DNA of 64,000 nt from Orientallactaga sibirica (GCA_036365145.1 JAEOAD010000031.1:7908001-7972000); one strand, 5' to 3'. Shown: positions 1 through 10,719, counted from the first letter of the stretch. A program made the numbers and translations. Notes: generated by a model from the sequence alone, not told the origin.

Positions 1-1244
1 GGGGGTCACCGGGTCCATAAGAAGGAATTTGACTTGATTTCACACAGCCAGTAAGTGTTTAAGCAATCTGGCATTTAAATATTAAGCTCCACTGCTTACA
101 CTCTGTGCACATACATGAACACAATGCTGTTATGATAAAGAGAAGAGGGTTGACATAGAGGTAGAGGAAGGTCCTTCATTTTGTACTTTTTCAAGTTCCC
201 TGAGTGAGAAGTACCATGGCTGGGCTTGGATGGGAAGGCAGATAGAATGATTATAGGTATGGTGTTGGATGAGTAGCTCTGGGAAACAGAGCCCCAGACA
301 AGACAGACCTCTCTTGGTAAAGGAGGCTTTCGGTTTTTCTTCTAGACTGTCCCCATTGCTCAGTCTTCTCAATGGCTGTGCCCCACCCCGCCCCCTTCCA
401 GGTCTCTTTGGTCACCCTTAGTGTCCTGGACTCTGAGACCACATCAGCCCCACAGTCACCCAGGTGCCAGCTGAGGCTGGCAGGGATTCAGGAAGCTGGT
501 GGTTGAATTACAGCCAGCTCCTCTCTGGCTTGAGGCCTGGTCAGCAGGACAATGCCCCGGACTTCCAATGGCCACAGAGAAAGCTCAGTTTGGGGAGTCG
601 AGGGCTGGGTGGTTTCTCCCAAAGCTAGAGCTTTGGGGTTCCCAAGCTCTTTTTGAATGCAAGCAGAAGAGAAGTGTCTATAGTGTGGGGCAGTTAGAAT
701 TTGATGTGGTGATGTTGGGAGCCTTTTTCCTGAAGGGGGCGTTCCAGGTCTTCCTAGGACCCATGGTTGCCTTCCCTTTCCAACCCTTCCTCTTGCCCAG
801 CTCTCTACTTTCCTTGCTCCTGGATGCTCCCTCTGTTATCCATAGGAACCAGCCATGAACCTGGGAGATGGTTACTCCTTCTGTCCCCATGGAGACAGGT
901 GGAGGGTCCTGCAAAACATCCTACTTTGCCAGACATTGACATCCATCCACACCCCACTGACGCTGCTTCCTGGCTGTAGAATTTGCCATGTCATGGGATC
1001 TTTTGGGGCTGTCTCCGTCTCCACTCTTGGGTTGGGGCCATCCAACTCTCCAGGCTGGCTCCCCTGAGGGTCGTTGGCCACTGTCAAATGGATGCCACGA
1101 CTGTAAACAGTTGAGTGTCATGTTGGTTATCTCTATTTCTAGATGACTGGGGATTTTTTTTTTTTTTTTTGCGTTAAGAAAAATCAAGACTTTATACCAT
1201 AAATCATTAGTTCTAGAAAGGGGTTGGGGAAATAATTTGGGCCC
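1..1244. other. Unique non-coding sequence, no gene seen
   Basis: I see no exon, promoter or recognisable repeat here. Open frames on both strands are short, overlap each other and resemble no family. A homopolymer T run lies at about 1154-1170; it has no SINE body attached and no convincing target duplication. Confidence 0.6.
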
Positions 1245-1330
1245 AACCCAGTTTTGTAGAGGAAGAAATTTGCAGACAGGTAAAATCACATGGCTCAACC
1301 TCCAAGTAAGCTTAGAGCCCAAGGCAGAGC
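1245..1330 (+). mobile_element. MIR SINE relic (core/3' part)
   Basis: The string from the T-rich start through 'GAGGAAGAAATTTGCAGACAGG', then 'AAATCACATGGCTCA' and 'AAGTAAGCTTAGAGCCC', follows the MIR order of gradient words ('gaggaaactgaggc', 'aggtcacacagct', 'aagtggcagagcc'). It is heavily diverged, as expected for a mammal-wide repeat. The match is from memory of the MIR consensus and the ends are approximate. Confidence 0.45.
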
Positions 1331-1653
1331 AAGACACAGCGTCCTGCTGTCCTAACTGGCCTGGGTCACCTCCCCTTGCCCTCTAGTGTCTGCCAAGAGA
1401 CTGAGGGATTACAGAGGCTGCAAAAGAGTTTCCCACAGAGGGAAAGACGAAGGGAGCAGTCTTAGACTCCAAAGTCCTAATCCTGGCTGCCTGTCGCGGT
1501 ACATTGCGCCGTGCGCGCGTGTCTGGGGGCGTCTGTACACGCACAAGTGCCTCCTCAAAGTGTTCTGTGCACATCACGTCTTAGGTTTCTGTAAACAAAC
1601 CTTAAAGCCTCTAGCTTCCTGTTTGCCAAGATCGGCTGTGCGTAGACTCCCGC

Positions 1654-1672
1654 TGGCCACCAGAGGGCAGTG
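1654..1672 (+). promoter_or_regulatory. Candidate CTCF binding site
   Basis: The 14-base core at 1657-1670 is CCACCAGAGGGCAG, preceded by TGG. It follows the vertebrate CTCF core (CCACCAGGGGGCGC) with differences at three positions that are commonly tolerated. It lies about 110 bp downstream of a small CpG-rich patch (about 1493-1550), and the surrounding sequence is unique rather than SINE-derived. CTCF is the zinc-finger protein that anchors chromatin loops and insulators; occupancy here is an inference from motif alone. Confidence 0.55.
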
Positions 1673-1674
1673 CG

Positions 1675-2612
1675 ATGCACGAGACTGGCTTTGGCGTGCG
1701 GTTTCACCAGGGAGAGCTGGAGCTGGGATGGGATGCGGTGCTGTGGCCTTAGGGCAAGTGCACCTTCAGTCTCGTCTTTAGGCTCTTTTCTCTGAGCTTG
1801 GGCTGAGCAGTGAGGCCCACGCTCCTCTAGGCAGAGGTCTCAGTACAGCTGGCCCTATTGTTTCAATGCATCCCCGTGATTTGATGCTGGTTCAGGAGCT
1901 GGTGACTCTCCCCCCTCCACCTGCCAACAGGGATGGCTGGAGTGAGTCGTGGGTGGAGGGAGTGCCCCTTTCCCACCTCATCTCAGGGAGGGTGTTTACC
2001 TTGGCTGTGGCAATGGAGATGAAAGCAAAGGACATCATTCCTGCCCAGGAAGATCTCAGATTTGATGGGGACCCAGAAAAAAATTGGCAGTGAATGTCAT
2101 GGATGAAGTGAGCCCTCCCTCAGGCTGTTTGATTGCTGGCCCAAGGGTGAGGCCATTTTTAAAATTTCATTTCATTTTATTATTTTATTATCTTTCCCTG
2201 CCTTCAATCCAAGCTTGGCAATTTCTGAATGCCAAGTAGATGCCCAGTAAACACGAGGCTCTGGGCTTTTCCAGACCCTGGATCTGCTTCCAGAGATGAC
2301 CACATATATATAATTCTGTGGGTATGACAGTGCCTGGTCAATTGTGGTGCTGTGTGGATGAGAGCAGTGGGCACGTCTCAGTCTCTTCCAGTGCATCCTA
2401 TATTTGAGCAAACTTGTTTGGCTTTGTGAAATCATAGGTCTGGAGGTCTGGACTTCTGCTTCTGGGCTACACTTTTAGGGTTGAGGTCTATACTCTGCCC
2501 CAAAGGCCAATTCCCTACATGGCCCGGAGCTGCACACAAGACTCTCCCTCTCATGGTCTTTGTCCATTGACTTATTGACTTATTTTTGACCATTTTAAAA
2601 ATTATTGTTTTA
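1675..2612. other. Unique non-coding sequence, no gene seen
   Basis: No recognisable repeat or exon. It includes an AT-rich patch around 2155-2195. Nothing else stands out. Confidence 0.55.
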
Positions 2613-2812
2613 GGGCTGGAGAGGTTGTTTAGTGGTTGAGACTTTTGCCTGCAAAGCCTAACGACCTGGGTGACCCTGACTCAATTCCCCAGTACCCACA
2701 TAAAACCAGATGCACAAAGTGGCACATGCATATGGAGTTGACTTGCAGCTGCTAGAGACTTTGGCACACCCATTCTCTCTCTGTCTATCTCTGCTTGCAA
2801 ATAAGTAAATTC
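2613..2812 (+). mobile_element. tRNA-derived SINE, old copy
   Basis: It starts with GGGCTGGAGAGGTTG, has an A-box region ending in TGGTTGAG, a decayed B box (ACTCAATTCC), then 'CCAGATGCACAAAGTGGCA', 'CACCCATTCTCTCTCTG' and a short 'AAATAAGTAAAT' tail. This is the plus-strand form of the commonest tRNA-SINE in the window, more diverged than the copies at 24963 and 58095. Such elements are pol III transcribed and copied by L1 machinery. Confidence 0.85.
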
Positions 2813-3339
2813 ATATATATATGGCTGTTTTACTGAAGAAGGGTGAACATTTAAGGCCATCTAACATGGCGGTAGCCATTTACACAAGTAACCATATTTA
2901 TTGATGACAATTACTAAATTGGAGATTGTGACTCTTCTGCTTACCATTGGTGACTTGAACTGGCTTCTTACTTTTTATTTTGTCCCTTAATTTCCTCATC
3001 TGAAAGATGGTGACAATAAAAGTTGTACAGAGTTCCTGGAAGACTTCACAGAGAACGTGTGTAGCATGGGCAGAACTGTGAATGCCACTTCCCCTCCTTC
3101 CATTTTTTTCTGCCTTTCCCCATCACCGCATCCCAATAGCCATTTCTCCACAAGACACTTTATATGGCCCTCATCTGTTTCCATCCTTCTATTCTCTCCT
3201 TCTTCCCGTTTAGATTCATCTTCTAATCGAGGGTTTTCCTATACTCTGAACTTTATTTTTTTCTTTGTAAATCTGAAAGGGCACGTCAGGGTAAGGGGTA
3301 GAGTAGAGACTTGTTTTCTCAGTGAACTTCCTACCTCTG
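2813..3339. other. Unique AT-rich non-coding sequence
   Basis: No repeat or exon recognised. A pyrimidine-rich stretch (about 3090-3210) makes a 123-codon open frame from 3057, but its product is low-complexity Ser/Pro/Phe and resembles nothing known. Confidence 0.5.
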
Positions 3340-3450
3340 CCCCTGTGTGGGACTTAGCCAAGTTACTGAATAACTCTGTGCCCATTGCCTTAGCTCAAAA
3401 ATGGGACCAACTTTGTTGTGAGGATTAAGAGATTATATATAGTAGGTACC
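3340..3450 (-). mobile_element. MIR relic, reverse orientation
   Basis: It reads 'GTGGGACTTAGCCAAGTTACT', then 'AAAAATGGGACCAA' and 'TGTGAGGATTAAGAGA'. This is the word order of a reverse-strand MIR ('tgaccttgggcaagttact', 'aaaatgggaataa', 'gtgaggattaaatga'). Confidence 0.6.
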
Positions 3451-3511
3451 TTTCAGGTGATGGAGACCCTGGGCTGATGGACCAGTGTACAGAGGAAGCC
3501 TGTAAGAGGTA

Positions 3512-3590
3512 GGTAGGGGGGCAGTGGTATTTTGGGGTCCTTGGAGAGTTAAAAGATAGGGGAGCAGTGGCGTTTTGGGGATCCTGGGAA
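3512..3590. repeat. Two-copy imperfect tandem repeat, about 42 bp
   Basis: The string 'GGGGCAGTGGTATTTTGGGG' near 3518 recurs about 42 bp later as 'GGGAGCAGTGGCGTTTTGGG', each followed by 'TCCTTGG' or 'TCCTGGG'. It looks like a local slippage duplication. I see no coding or regulatory reading of it. Confidence 0.6.
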
Positions 3591-4094
3591 TGGGGGGGTT
3601 AGAAGTTGCTCTGAGCCTAACCAGTCCTTTGGCCAAGCTGTGGGAGTGCCACGATAGTGTACATTTGGAAAAAGGGACAGAGTGGCAGAGACGTGTCTAC
3701 CACAAGGACACTGTGGTTCGCACTGGTACGACACTCATTTGGGATACTAGTGTCAAAGCACCTCAAGCAAAGCTCTTCTGCCGCTGTCTACCCCACACGC
3801 CAGCTCCAGCAAGTTGGATGCTAGAAATCTCTCAAGGATAATTTAGCAGCACCCAGCCCTCTAGCAGATGCTGTCTCATGGTTTCATTACTATTCTTGCC
3901 CTGTATCGCTTCCCATCCACTAGCTGATCCCCCCCCTTAGCTATTGTAATTGAATCGGCCTGTCAGTCACAGTGGGGCTCTAGGACCTGCTCTGGTGGGA
4001 CGAATTTAGCAATTCAGTGTGATAGGCGTGACCTAGGGTCCTTCCAATTCACAGCACATCCCAATCCTATGCATATTCAGTCCAGTTCCATTTC

Positions 4095-4113
4095 CAGCCA
4101 CAAGAGGGCACTA
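4095..4113 (+). promoter_or_regulatory. Candidate CTCF binding site
   Basis: The core at 4098-4111 is CCACAAGAGGGCAC, followed by TA, close to the vertebrate CTCF core CCACCAGGGGGCGC with three tolerated differences and a matching CTA end. It sits in unique sequence, in the same orientation as the motif at 1654-1672 and about 2.4 kb from it. Occupancy is not shown by sequence. Confidence 0.5.
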
Positions 4114-4284
4114 GACCATGATTTCTGCCGGGAGGGAGGTGTTATGTAGCCTATTGTGGTTGCACCTTTGAAGAAAGTCTGCCCTGTGTTTGGTTTCTTC
4201 CCAGATGCCGGTAACTCTGAAGTCCTGGTCAACCAACTTGATTTAAGCACAGCTCACAGCACTGAGTCTGAGGTCTCATGCGAG

Positions 4285-4400
4285 ATCTATTTGTGCAGTG
4301 GAAAGGTCATGGGATTTGGTGTCAAACTCGGGTTCCCATTCTTGCCCTTCTCCTTGCTTGTTTAAATGATGAGTAAGTTATCAGTTAGTTTCTTTAGGTG
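4285..4400 (-). mobile_element. MIR relic, reverse orientation
   Basis: It begins with the typical reverse-strand MIR opening ('GGTCATGGGATTTGGTGTCA', 'CTCGGGTTC'), followed by weak matches to 'tcagttt ctttaggtgt'. The 3' part is poorly preserved and the end is a guess. Confidence 0.4.
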
Positions 4401-4413
4401 TCATTTTTTTTTC

Positions 4414-6205
4414 ACCTGAAAAGTAAGTTGTGATTGGAGGATGTGGCTGTGATACGGCCACCGGGATTCAACTATATGATGTGCAGGAAGTCTTAGCATG
4501 GTGGAGTCTCAGTGCTTGGCCACCAGTCTCTTTGTGGAAGAAAGATGAGGTTAGATGATAAGGAAGGAGGTCCCGTGCGCCTGCAGGGTCCTTCACACGC
4601 TCACCCGTCAATGCTTTAGGGTTCCAGTTCACTGACTGCAGCAGTGCCACCCAGTGGCTGTCATGGAGAACAGCAAGTGTATTTGGCTCTAGGGTTCTGT
4701 TGGGGCTTGTTGGGGAGCTATTGAACATTGTTGGGGTCAGACGAGACTAGGACTAGGCCAGCTTGATATGGCCTTCAGAGGCTCCATCAACAGAATGTCC
4801 CCTCTTTAATTGGTGGGTGATCTTAGGGAATCTCTGAGGGCTTTAGCGAGATGTTGTAGCTGTCGGACGCTTGGGATAAGGTCCCAAATGGAGAAAAATC
4901 TATGGACTAGTTTTAATGTAGGAGACTATCCTTGGCATTTCAAACCCATTCCTGGTGTCTCCGAGGGTGTTCCTGGCCTTGAGGTGTTTTAAGATCTGTT
5001 TGGCTGGCTTTGGCTGGGCGGTACTGAATCACTGTGTAGAGATCTGGAAGATGGGAGCTAGGTCAGTTGGCTAGAAGGGTCTTTTAGGTTGAAAGTGAAC
5101 ATCAGATATCACTTTGGTGGGCACGTGTATGGGGTGAGGTGGGATCGGGTCCAAGTGGGGTAGTGATAACTAATCTTTGGACTTTGCTGGTGACAAACCC
5201 AACCTGGAGAAGGCAGTGTCTTTCTTCTTCTTCTTCTTTTTTTTTCTAGCAAAGGTGTCGTCCCAAAGCTACAGCTGGGTGTCTCTGGCTCCTCACCCTG
5301 CATAGCCTCTTGATGTTTGTACCTGAGACCCAGGAGGGAGTGCTGGCAGGCGTGCAGGCTCAGGAAGTTATTTAATATCAGCTTTGCTCCAGATTGTGTT
5401 TCTGACTCCCTGCCACCTCTTAAGTGGCAGTCATCTTAACAAATGTGGCGAGAAGACACCGAGTGGGAAATAACACGAGAAAAGGGGGGAGGAGCAGGGC
5501 TCTGGGGGAGGGTGGGCTTCATTCCTTTGGCAGAAAGCTAGACTTGGAGGTACTCAGGAGGGAGTGTCATGGAAGAGGAGTAAGGGCCCCTCACAACCCT
5601 GGCAGTGGAGGAAGGAGTGCCAAGAAGTGTCTGGTTGTAGGGCCTCTGGCTCTAGATGTCTCTCCTCCTTAGGAGAATCCTATGTTAGACAGCAGCTTCT
5701 GCTTCCTGTCCCTGGGCTAGGTGTTGACTGACGAGGACTGTTTTCCCAAGGACAGTGTTCCAAGCACATAGCAGACAGCTGACAGGGCCTGGTGTTGGCA
5801 ACATGTCTGGCTCCGTATCAATGCTGGGTTGCAGCTGTACCTAGGCTGTGGGATGCTCCAGTGGCTGGCATTGACCCTATTGTCTGCTTAGGCTCTCCTA
5901 GCACCTGGAATGTGAGGGAAAGGTGGGCAGATGTGCCAGCAGAGCCAGCCTTGCTCTTTCTGCTATATGTACCTGGACTCTATCATCTTGTGCCTGGCAC
6001 CAGCCATAGGCTGGGCAGGGTGCTATACCCTGGGGTTCAGCCTTGAGGGAAGAAATGTGATCCTTCTTCGGGGAGCGTGGCATGAGATGCTGTTCTGCAG
6101 CTTACGGGGTAATTGCAGAAGGCAGGGGCAGAATTTCAGAAAGCAGACCTAATGCAGAGTTTAAAGGAACATGCTTGGAAATATGGCTCCCCCAAGGTGA
6201 AGAGA
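4414..6205. other. Unique non-coding sequence, about 1.8 kb
   Basis: No exon or repeat family recognised. A short TTC/pyrimidine run sits at 5221-5247. The open frames (for example 5424-5672 on the plus strand) are uninterrupted only because the DNA is GC-moderate; their products show no domain. Confidence 0.5.
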
Positions 6206-6210
6206 GGGCC

Positions 6211-6560
6211 ATTTTTTTTTTTTCCTAAATGAAGTTTTGAAAATTCTCCATTTACCTGCTCTCATGTTGAAGTGGAGTGAGGTGTAAGGCTGTGTCCACG
6301 GGCCATGGAGTTGATTCATTGGCCTTGCTCTTGACCACCGAGGCCTCATGGCATTTTAGGAAGGCAATGTACTGGAAGTCAAATTTCTTCTCCTGGGTGT
6401 GTGAGACAAAGACTTGGGGGCAAGTGGTTTGCTTAAACAGCAGTCCCAGGAAGCCTGAGGAAGAGCGGAAGCCAAAGCAAAAGAGGCCAAAGGAAGCCAT
6501 GAGGAAACCAAAGATCTTGTGCTTTTGGGCCATTGCTGTGTCTGGCATTGACTTATTCAC
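6211..6560 (-). pseudogene. Unidentified minus-strand open frame next to an A-run, possible retrocopy
   Basis: On the minus strand an open frame of 102 codons ends at 6252. From an internal ATG in a fair start context near 6534 it encodes a hydrophobic stretch (IFGFLMASFGLFCFGF), a short turn, then a charged region ending HLTPLQHESR. About 30 bases after the stop, the minus strand runs into 13 A residues (plus-strand T run at 6211-6224). An open frame followed by an A-run is what a processed retrocopy looks like. However, there is no AATAAA signal, no clear target duplication, and I do not recognise the product. Chance is quite possible. Confidence 0.25.
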
Positions 6561-6734
6561 TCATTTGTTTTGGTGTTTACTTAACATGGTTTAGTTAGGG
6601 CCTCACGCCATGCGGACAAGGCCTTTTGTGTGGAAGCCAGGAGAATGACAGTGTGCTGGGCAGACTCAGGCTGCATTGTTCCTGTCAATCTGGAATAGGA
6701 GAGGTTGAGCATCAACTCTCCAAGTTTTGCTCCC

Positions 6735-6780
<46 letters not shown>
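6735..6780. repeat. TG dinucleotide microsatellite
   Basis: About 21 GT/TG units ending in GCGCGC. The alternating purine-pyrimidine run can adopt Z-form DNA and is expected to vary in length between individuals. Confidence 0.95.
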
Positions 6781-6781
<1 letters not shown>

Positions 6782-7384
6782 TGAAGATGCATGACAAATT
6801 CCTTCAGCACCCCTGGGTTGAGTTCCTGGGAGGAAATTCCATCAGAGGATCTGTGGGTGGGGAGCTGGGTGGAGTTCAGTGCAGAGCTGAGATGCTTGGA
6901 GGGATGAGATAGGCCTCATACAGTATTGAAGAGTGGGACTCCAGCTCCCTCTCCCAGCATCCAGCTGACACTCTGTCAGCCTGAAAGGACCTGACCAGCA
7001 CCCCTCTTTCCTTCCTCTCCAGCTCAGAGAAGCACCCTGGGCCCTGGAAAGCAGAAGCCACAGCAATTGTGACCTTACACCTCCCCATCCCCAGTTAAGA
7101 TTTGTTTTGTGGACTCATTTCCTATCTCAGTGGAAATGGCTAGTCACTCTTCCCTGACTTCCCTCCCCAACCCTAGCACTGTGATGATTTGCCCACTTCC
7201 TGTCCACCATGCATTCTAGGCCTCTGTGGCCAGGAACAGTCTGGACAAGCTCCACCCTATCACCTTCTATTAGCGTTGTCCTTACCTACGCAGATGGAAT
7301 CACTGGATAGATGATGTTGGCATGGCCAGTGTCTCCTTCCAACAGAGACTCCCTGGAGCCTTGCCCGTGTGTCCTGGATGATGT
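6781..7384. other. Unique non-coding sequence
   Basis: No gene or repeat recognised. Confidence 0.5.
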
Positions 7385-7497
7385 CAGGTGTGTGAATGAC
7401 TCTATTTGCTCCCTGTGCTCTGAGCTCCTGAAGGCAAGCATTGTGCCGCTTTCTGCTCTGTCCCTGCAGGTGCCTCCTAGAAATAAAGACCTGTAGG
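7385..7497 (+). mobile_element. L2 LINE 3' end relic
   Basis: The order 'GCTCCTGAAGGCAAGCATTG', 'CTCTGTCCCTGCAGGTGCCT' and an 'AAATAAA' near the end matches the 3' end of L2 ('ctccatgagggcagggac', 'ctgtatccccagtgcct', 'aataaat'). It is diverged and assigned from memory. Confidence 0.45.
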
Positions 7498-8075
7498 GCA
7501 GAGCAGGCTCATTTTACATCGCACAGTTCTCCAGCAGACCTCCAGACCTGGTGACCATGCGCATACCTGTGTTGAGGTGCCAGGCACATTTTTTTTCATT
7601 GCTCTTACCTCCACCCTCAACAGTGTTGGAGGAATTTTCTAGAGAAGCTTGAACTCACTAGTGAGAGCAAAGGCTGTGTGATGTCCATGTTCCAGGTATT
7701 ATTCTGAGACCACTCTCATTTTAACCCCACTCCATTCCTAACATGACCTGATGAGACAGGGCTTCATATAGGCGGAGTCTCTGAAATGCTTGGGACCACA
7801 AGAGCGCTAGATCTCAGATTTCATATACATGGTAAGATATCTTAGAGCTGGGACTTAAATCTAAGAATGAAATACATTTATGTCTCAGATACCCCTGATA
7901 CATGTAGCCTGAAGGCAATTTTATACAGTATTTTAAAATAAGTTTGTACATAAAACATTTCAGGTTGTGAATTTTTCCATCTCTGGTTACAGGTTGGTGC
8001 TTAAGAAATTTCAAACTTTGGAGCATTTTGGATTTCACATTTTCATATGAAGATTATTAAGCCTTCCCCATTTTT

Positions 8076-8185
8076 GTGTGTGTGTGTGTGTGTATGGGGG
8101 AGAGGTGGCTCTATGTTATACGTGTGTGTGAGTGGGGTTATTGTTGCTGCTCATGCACATGTGTGTATGCGTGTGCACGCACACA
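8076..8185. repeat. Interrupted TG-rich tract with short palindrome
   Basis: A TG run lies at 8076-8095. Further TG-rich sequence at 8120-8185 includes the self-complementary GTGTGCACGCACAC. It is probably a decayed microsatellite. Confidence 0.7.
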
Positions 8186-8984
8186 AGCTTTCTGCTTATG
8201 AACACTAGCTGCTTGCTTGGAAAGTTGCGTTTGGTGATGTGTACATTGCCAGGTCCATGGCCACATGTGAGAACAAAGGTTCACACCCATGTCTTTCAAG
8301 CTGTACTCTGGAGGGAGATCAGAGGTGGTTTTGCATTCCTCCCATAGCTACGCATGGGACTGTGTAAGTCTTAGCAAATTCAGGTTGAGTCAAGCCCTGT
8401 GGTGAAAGGTGAGTATGGGCCAAAGTCAATACAGGGCCAGGCACAATGTTTGGGGTACACTGCACCATGATCAGAGCTGGGAGGTCTGGTACAAGTCTTA
8501 TATCTTTTACATAAGTTTTTCTTTTTTAATGAATAAACTTTCCCAGCCTATGAGAAATACGGATGTCTTCTCAAAGAACACGAGGCTACTCTTCCCAGCT
8601 CATTCTGATGGGACCAATTCTGATACCATGTTCTTTTTCTGTCTCCCTGTCCCCTTTTCTCTTTCACTCCAAACATCGTGCTTGGCCCCATGTTAACTTT
8701 GTACCACACTCACCTATCCCCACAGAGCTGGACTCAACCTGAATTTGCTTAGACCTATGCAATCTGGTGTGTGGCTGAAGGATAAAAGCACAATTGTGTT
8801 TTACAGAATGCCCTTCCAAACTCAAGGTGATTTTAAAGATGACTGGAGAAGCGGGGAAAGTAATTCTCTAACAGTGGATCAAGAGGGTTTTTTGGCTCCT
8901 AATTGTCCCTGGGGTACAGTGGTAAAGTTTAGAGTTCTCACTCTATACTCAAGAGTCGTTTGTGTTTGAACTCATCTCTGGAGT
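8186..8984. other. Unique non-coding sequence
   Basis: No gene or repeat recognised. Confidence 0.5.
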
Positions 8985-9245
8985 CTTGCCTCCTATTATC
9001 CTCCCACGGGAATCCCAGGACCTCTGGCCAAACTGGTCTCCTGCTTATTCTTTAACCATTTTCCAGGTGTTTCCCACTCTTGAGTCTTTGGGTCTGGTTG
9101 CTTCCCTTGCCTAGGAAGTCCTCTGCCCTTCCTTCTGCTCACCTGGGCCTTTACCTGTCATTCCAGGGCCTCCTTTAAGATGCATGCTGCTGCCAAGTCC
9201 CTCTTTGTAGCTTATCCTATCTCTCCGGTTCCTGGAGCACATAAT
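8985..9245 (+). mobile_element. L2 LINE 3' region relic
   Basis: The string of words for 'cctgccttgcctaggaa', 'CTGCCCTTCCTTCTGCTCAC', 'ACCTGTCATTCCAGGGCCTC' and 'TAGCTTATCCTATCTC' ending in 'CACATAATAAAAG' follows the L2 3' consensus (the 'tcattcaggtctcagctcaaatg' region and after). It directly abuts a MIR relic. Confidence 0.55.
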
Positions 9246-9249
9246 AAAA

Positions 9250-9470
9250 GCAGCTGCTGTTTTCTGAGCGCTTTCTTTGGACCTAGCAGTTTGTACAGTC
9301 GCTTAAATGAATCTATACCACAACCCTATGGCTAGAGGACTGTTCTCATTTTATAGATGAAGAAACAGAGGCCAAGAGATGTACACAGTAGTGTAAGGCT
9401 ACAGGTGTGAATAAATGACTGCTAGGGTTCAGACCCGTGGCCAGCAGCAGAGCCTGGGCTTTCATGTTTT
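9250..9470 (+). mobile_element. MIR SINE relic, nearly full length
   Basis: The whole MIR word order is visible: 'TTTTCTGAGCGCTTTCTTTG', 'ATGAATCTATACCACAACCC', 'CATTTTATAGATGAAGAAAC', 'AGAGGCCAAGAG', 'GTAAGGCTACAGG' and 'GGGTTCAGACCC'. It is one of the better preserved MIRs here. Confidence 0.75.
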
Positions 9471-9839
9471 TGTGACTGTGTGTGCGAAAACAGAGCAATC
9501 AAAAATAAGCTCAAGTGTTATCAGAAGACTCATCACGTGAACCAAGGCCTATGAAACAATGGACTTGCATGGCCAGCACAGAGAAAACTCTATTCTCCGG
9601 GGAGTGGTCAAGCTATTAATGCTGGTGAAAAAAATAAAGTGCAGAAGGATATAGCATATATGCAAGTTAAAAATCATAATGACCAACAGACATAATACAC
9701 TGTTGATGGCTACAGTTTTATGCTAGAGAGATAAAAATGATGGACTTGTTATGAACCACTTTCACCGTAGCCTTGATCTCCTAGGGAGAGAGTATGAGGG
9801 AAAGGAAGGCACGCCAAGCACAAGGTCTTGATTTGTGAT

Positions 9840-9980
9840 GTTCTTCAGCATGCCTGCAAGGCAAGCCTGACACCACTGAGCTACGTGCCTGGCCCGCTGT
9901 TTACTTTTTTATCTCAAAGCCAGGTCTCACTAAGTTGCCAAGACTGGCCTGTAACTCGCTATGTCGTTCAACTTTCCCCT
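9840..9980 (-). mobile_element. Old tRNA/B1 composite SINE (B4-like), reverse orientation
   Basis: 'GCATGCCTGCAAGGCAAGCC', 'CACTGAGCTACGTGCC' (reverse of a tRNA-like head), then 'AAGCCAGGTCTCACTAAGTTG' and 'CTGGCCTGTAACTCGCTATG' (reverse of a B1-type right part) are in the order expected of a reverse-strand composite SINE. Its distal end continues into the 65-bp tandem array. Confidence 0.55.
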
Positions 9981-10177
9981 AAACTTTAAATCCTCCTGCC
10001 TCAGTCTCCTGCCCACGTAATAGGTAGTTAAGGATTGAACATATAAAACTTTAAATCCTCCTGCCTCAGTCTCCTGCCCAGGTAATAGGTAGTTAAGGAT
10101 TGAACATATAAAACTTTAAATCCTCCTGCCTCAGTCTCCTGCCCAGGTAATAGGTAGGTAAAGGATTGAACATATAA
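9981..10177. repeat. 65-bp tandem repeat, three copies
   Basis: Copies start at 9981, 10046 and 10111, each beginning AAACTTTAAATCCTCCTGCC and ending ATTGAACATAT. Copies 1 and 2 are 65 bp with one substitution between them. Copy 3 has an extra GTA-type insertion near its end. The unit starts in the reverse-strand SINE ('TCCTCCTGCCTCAGTCTCC') and runs into flanking DNA, so the array is a local duplication created after the SINE landed. Confidence 0.95.
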
Positions 10178-10227
10178 TACTCCCTTTTTTTCCTCTATTA
10201 ATAAAACTTTAGATGATTCTTTTTTAT

Positions 10228-10291
10228 GTTTTATTTATTTGAGACAGAGAAAGAGGGAGGGAGGGGGAGAGAGAGAGAGACAGAAAGGGAA

Positions 10292-10325
<34 letters not shown>

Positions 10326-10485
10326 AGAGAATATGGGCATGCCAGGGTCTCTAGTCACTGCAAACAAACTCCAGACACATATGCCACCTCGTGCATCTGG
10401 CTTTATGTGGGTACTGGGGAATTGAACCTAGATCCTTTATCTTTGCTGGCAAGTGTCTTAACTGCTAAGCCATCTCTCCAGCCCT
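10228..10485 (-). mobile_element. tRNA-derived SINE, reverse orientation
   Basis: It reads 'TTTTATTTATTTGAG', a GA-rich expanded stretch (10240-10330), 'GAATATGGGCATGCCAGGG', 'CAAACTCCAGACACATATGC', 'GGGGAATTGAACCTAGATCC' and ends 'TAAGCCATCTCTCCAGCCCT'. This is the full reverse-strand tRNA-SINE. Its GA tract has expanded and causes a spurious Arg/Glu-rich open frame at 10239-10487. Confidence 0.95.
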
Positions 10486-10494
10486 AGATATTTC

Positions 10495-10719
10495 TTAAAA
10501 ACATATTTGATTTATCTATTTGTAGGGAGAGAGATAGAGAGAATGTGAATGGGCATATGGGCATTTGGGCATGCCAGGCCTCTTGCCTCACTGCAAAGGA
10601 ACTCCAGGTGCATGCACCATTTTGTGCATTTAGCTTTACATGGCTCCTGGGGAATTGAGCCAGAGCCAAAAGGCTCTGCAAACATGTGCCTTTAACTGCT
10701 GATCCATTACTCCAGACTT
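10495..10719 (-). mobile_element. tRNA-derived SINE, reverse orientation, older
   Basis: Same order as the preceding copy but more diverged ('GAACTCCAGGTGCATGCACC', 'GGGGAATTGAGCCAGAG', end 'GATCCATTACTCCAGACTT'). It sits only about 10 bp from its neighbour, in the same orientation. Confidence 0.85.

Noticed and set aside
1490..1760. CpG island promoter
   Set aside because: CpGs are clustered only over about 60 bp (1493-1550) and thin out after that. This is too short for an island, and no exon follows.
10239..10487. Arg/Glu-rich 82-codon frame
   Set aside because: It translates the GA-rich tail and body of a reverse-strand tRNA-SINE.
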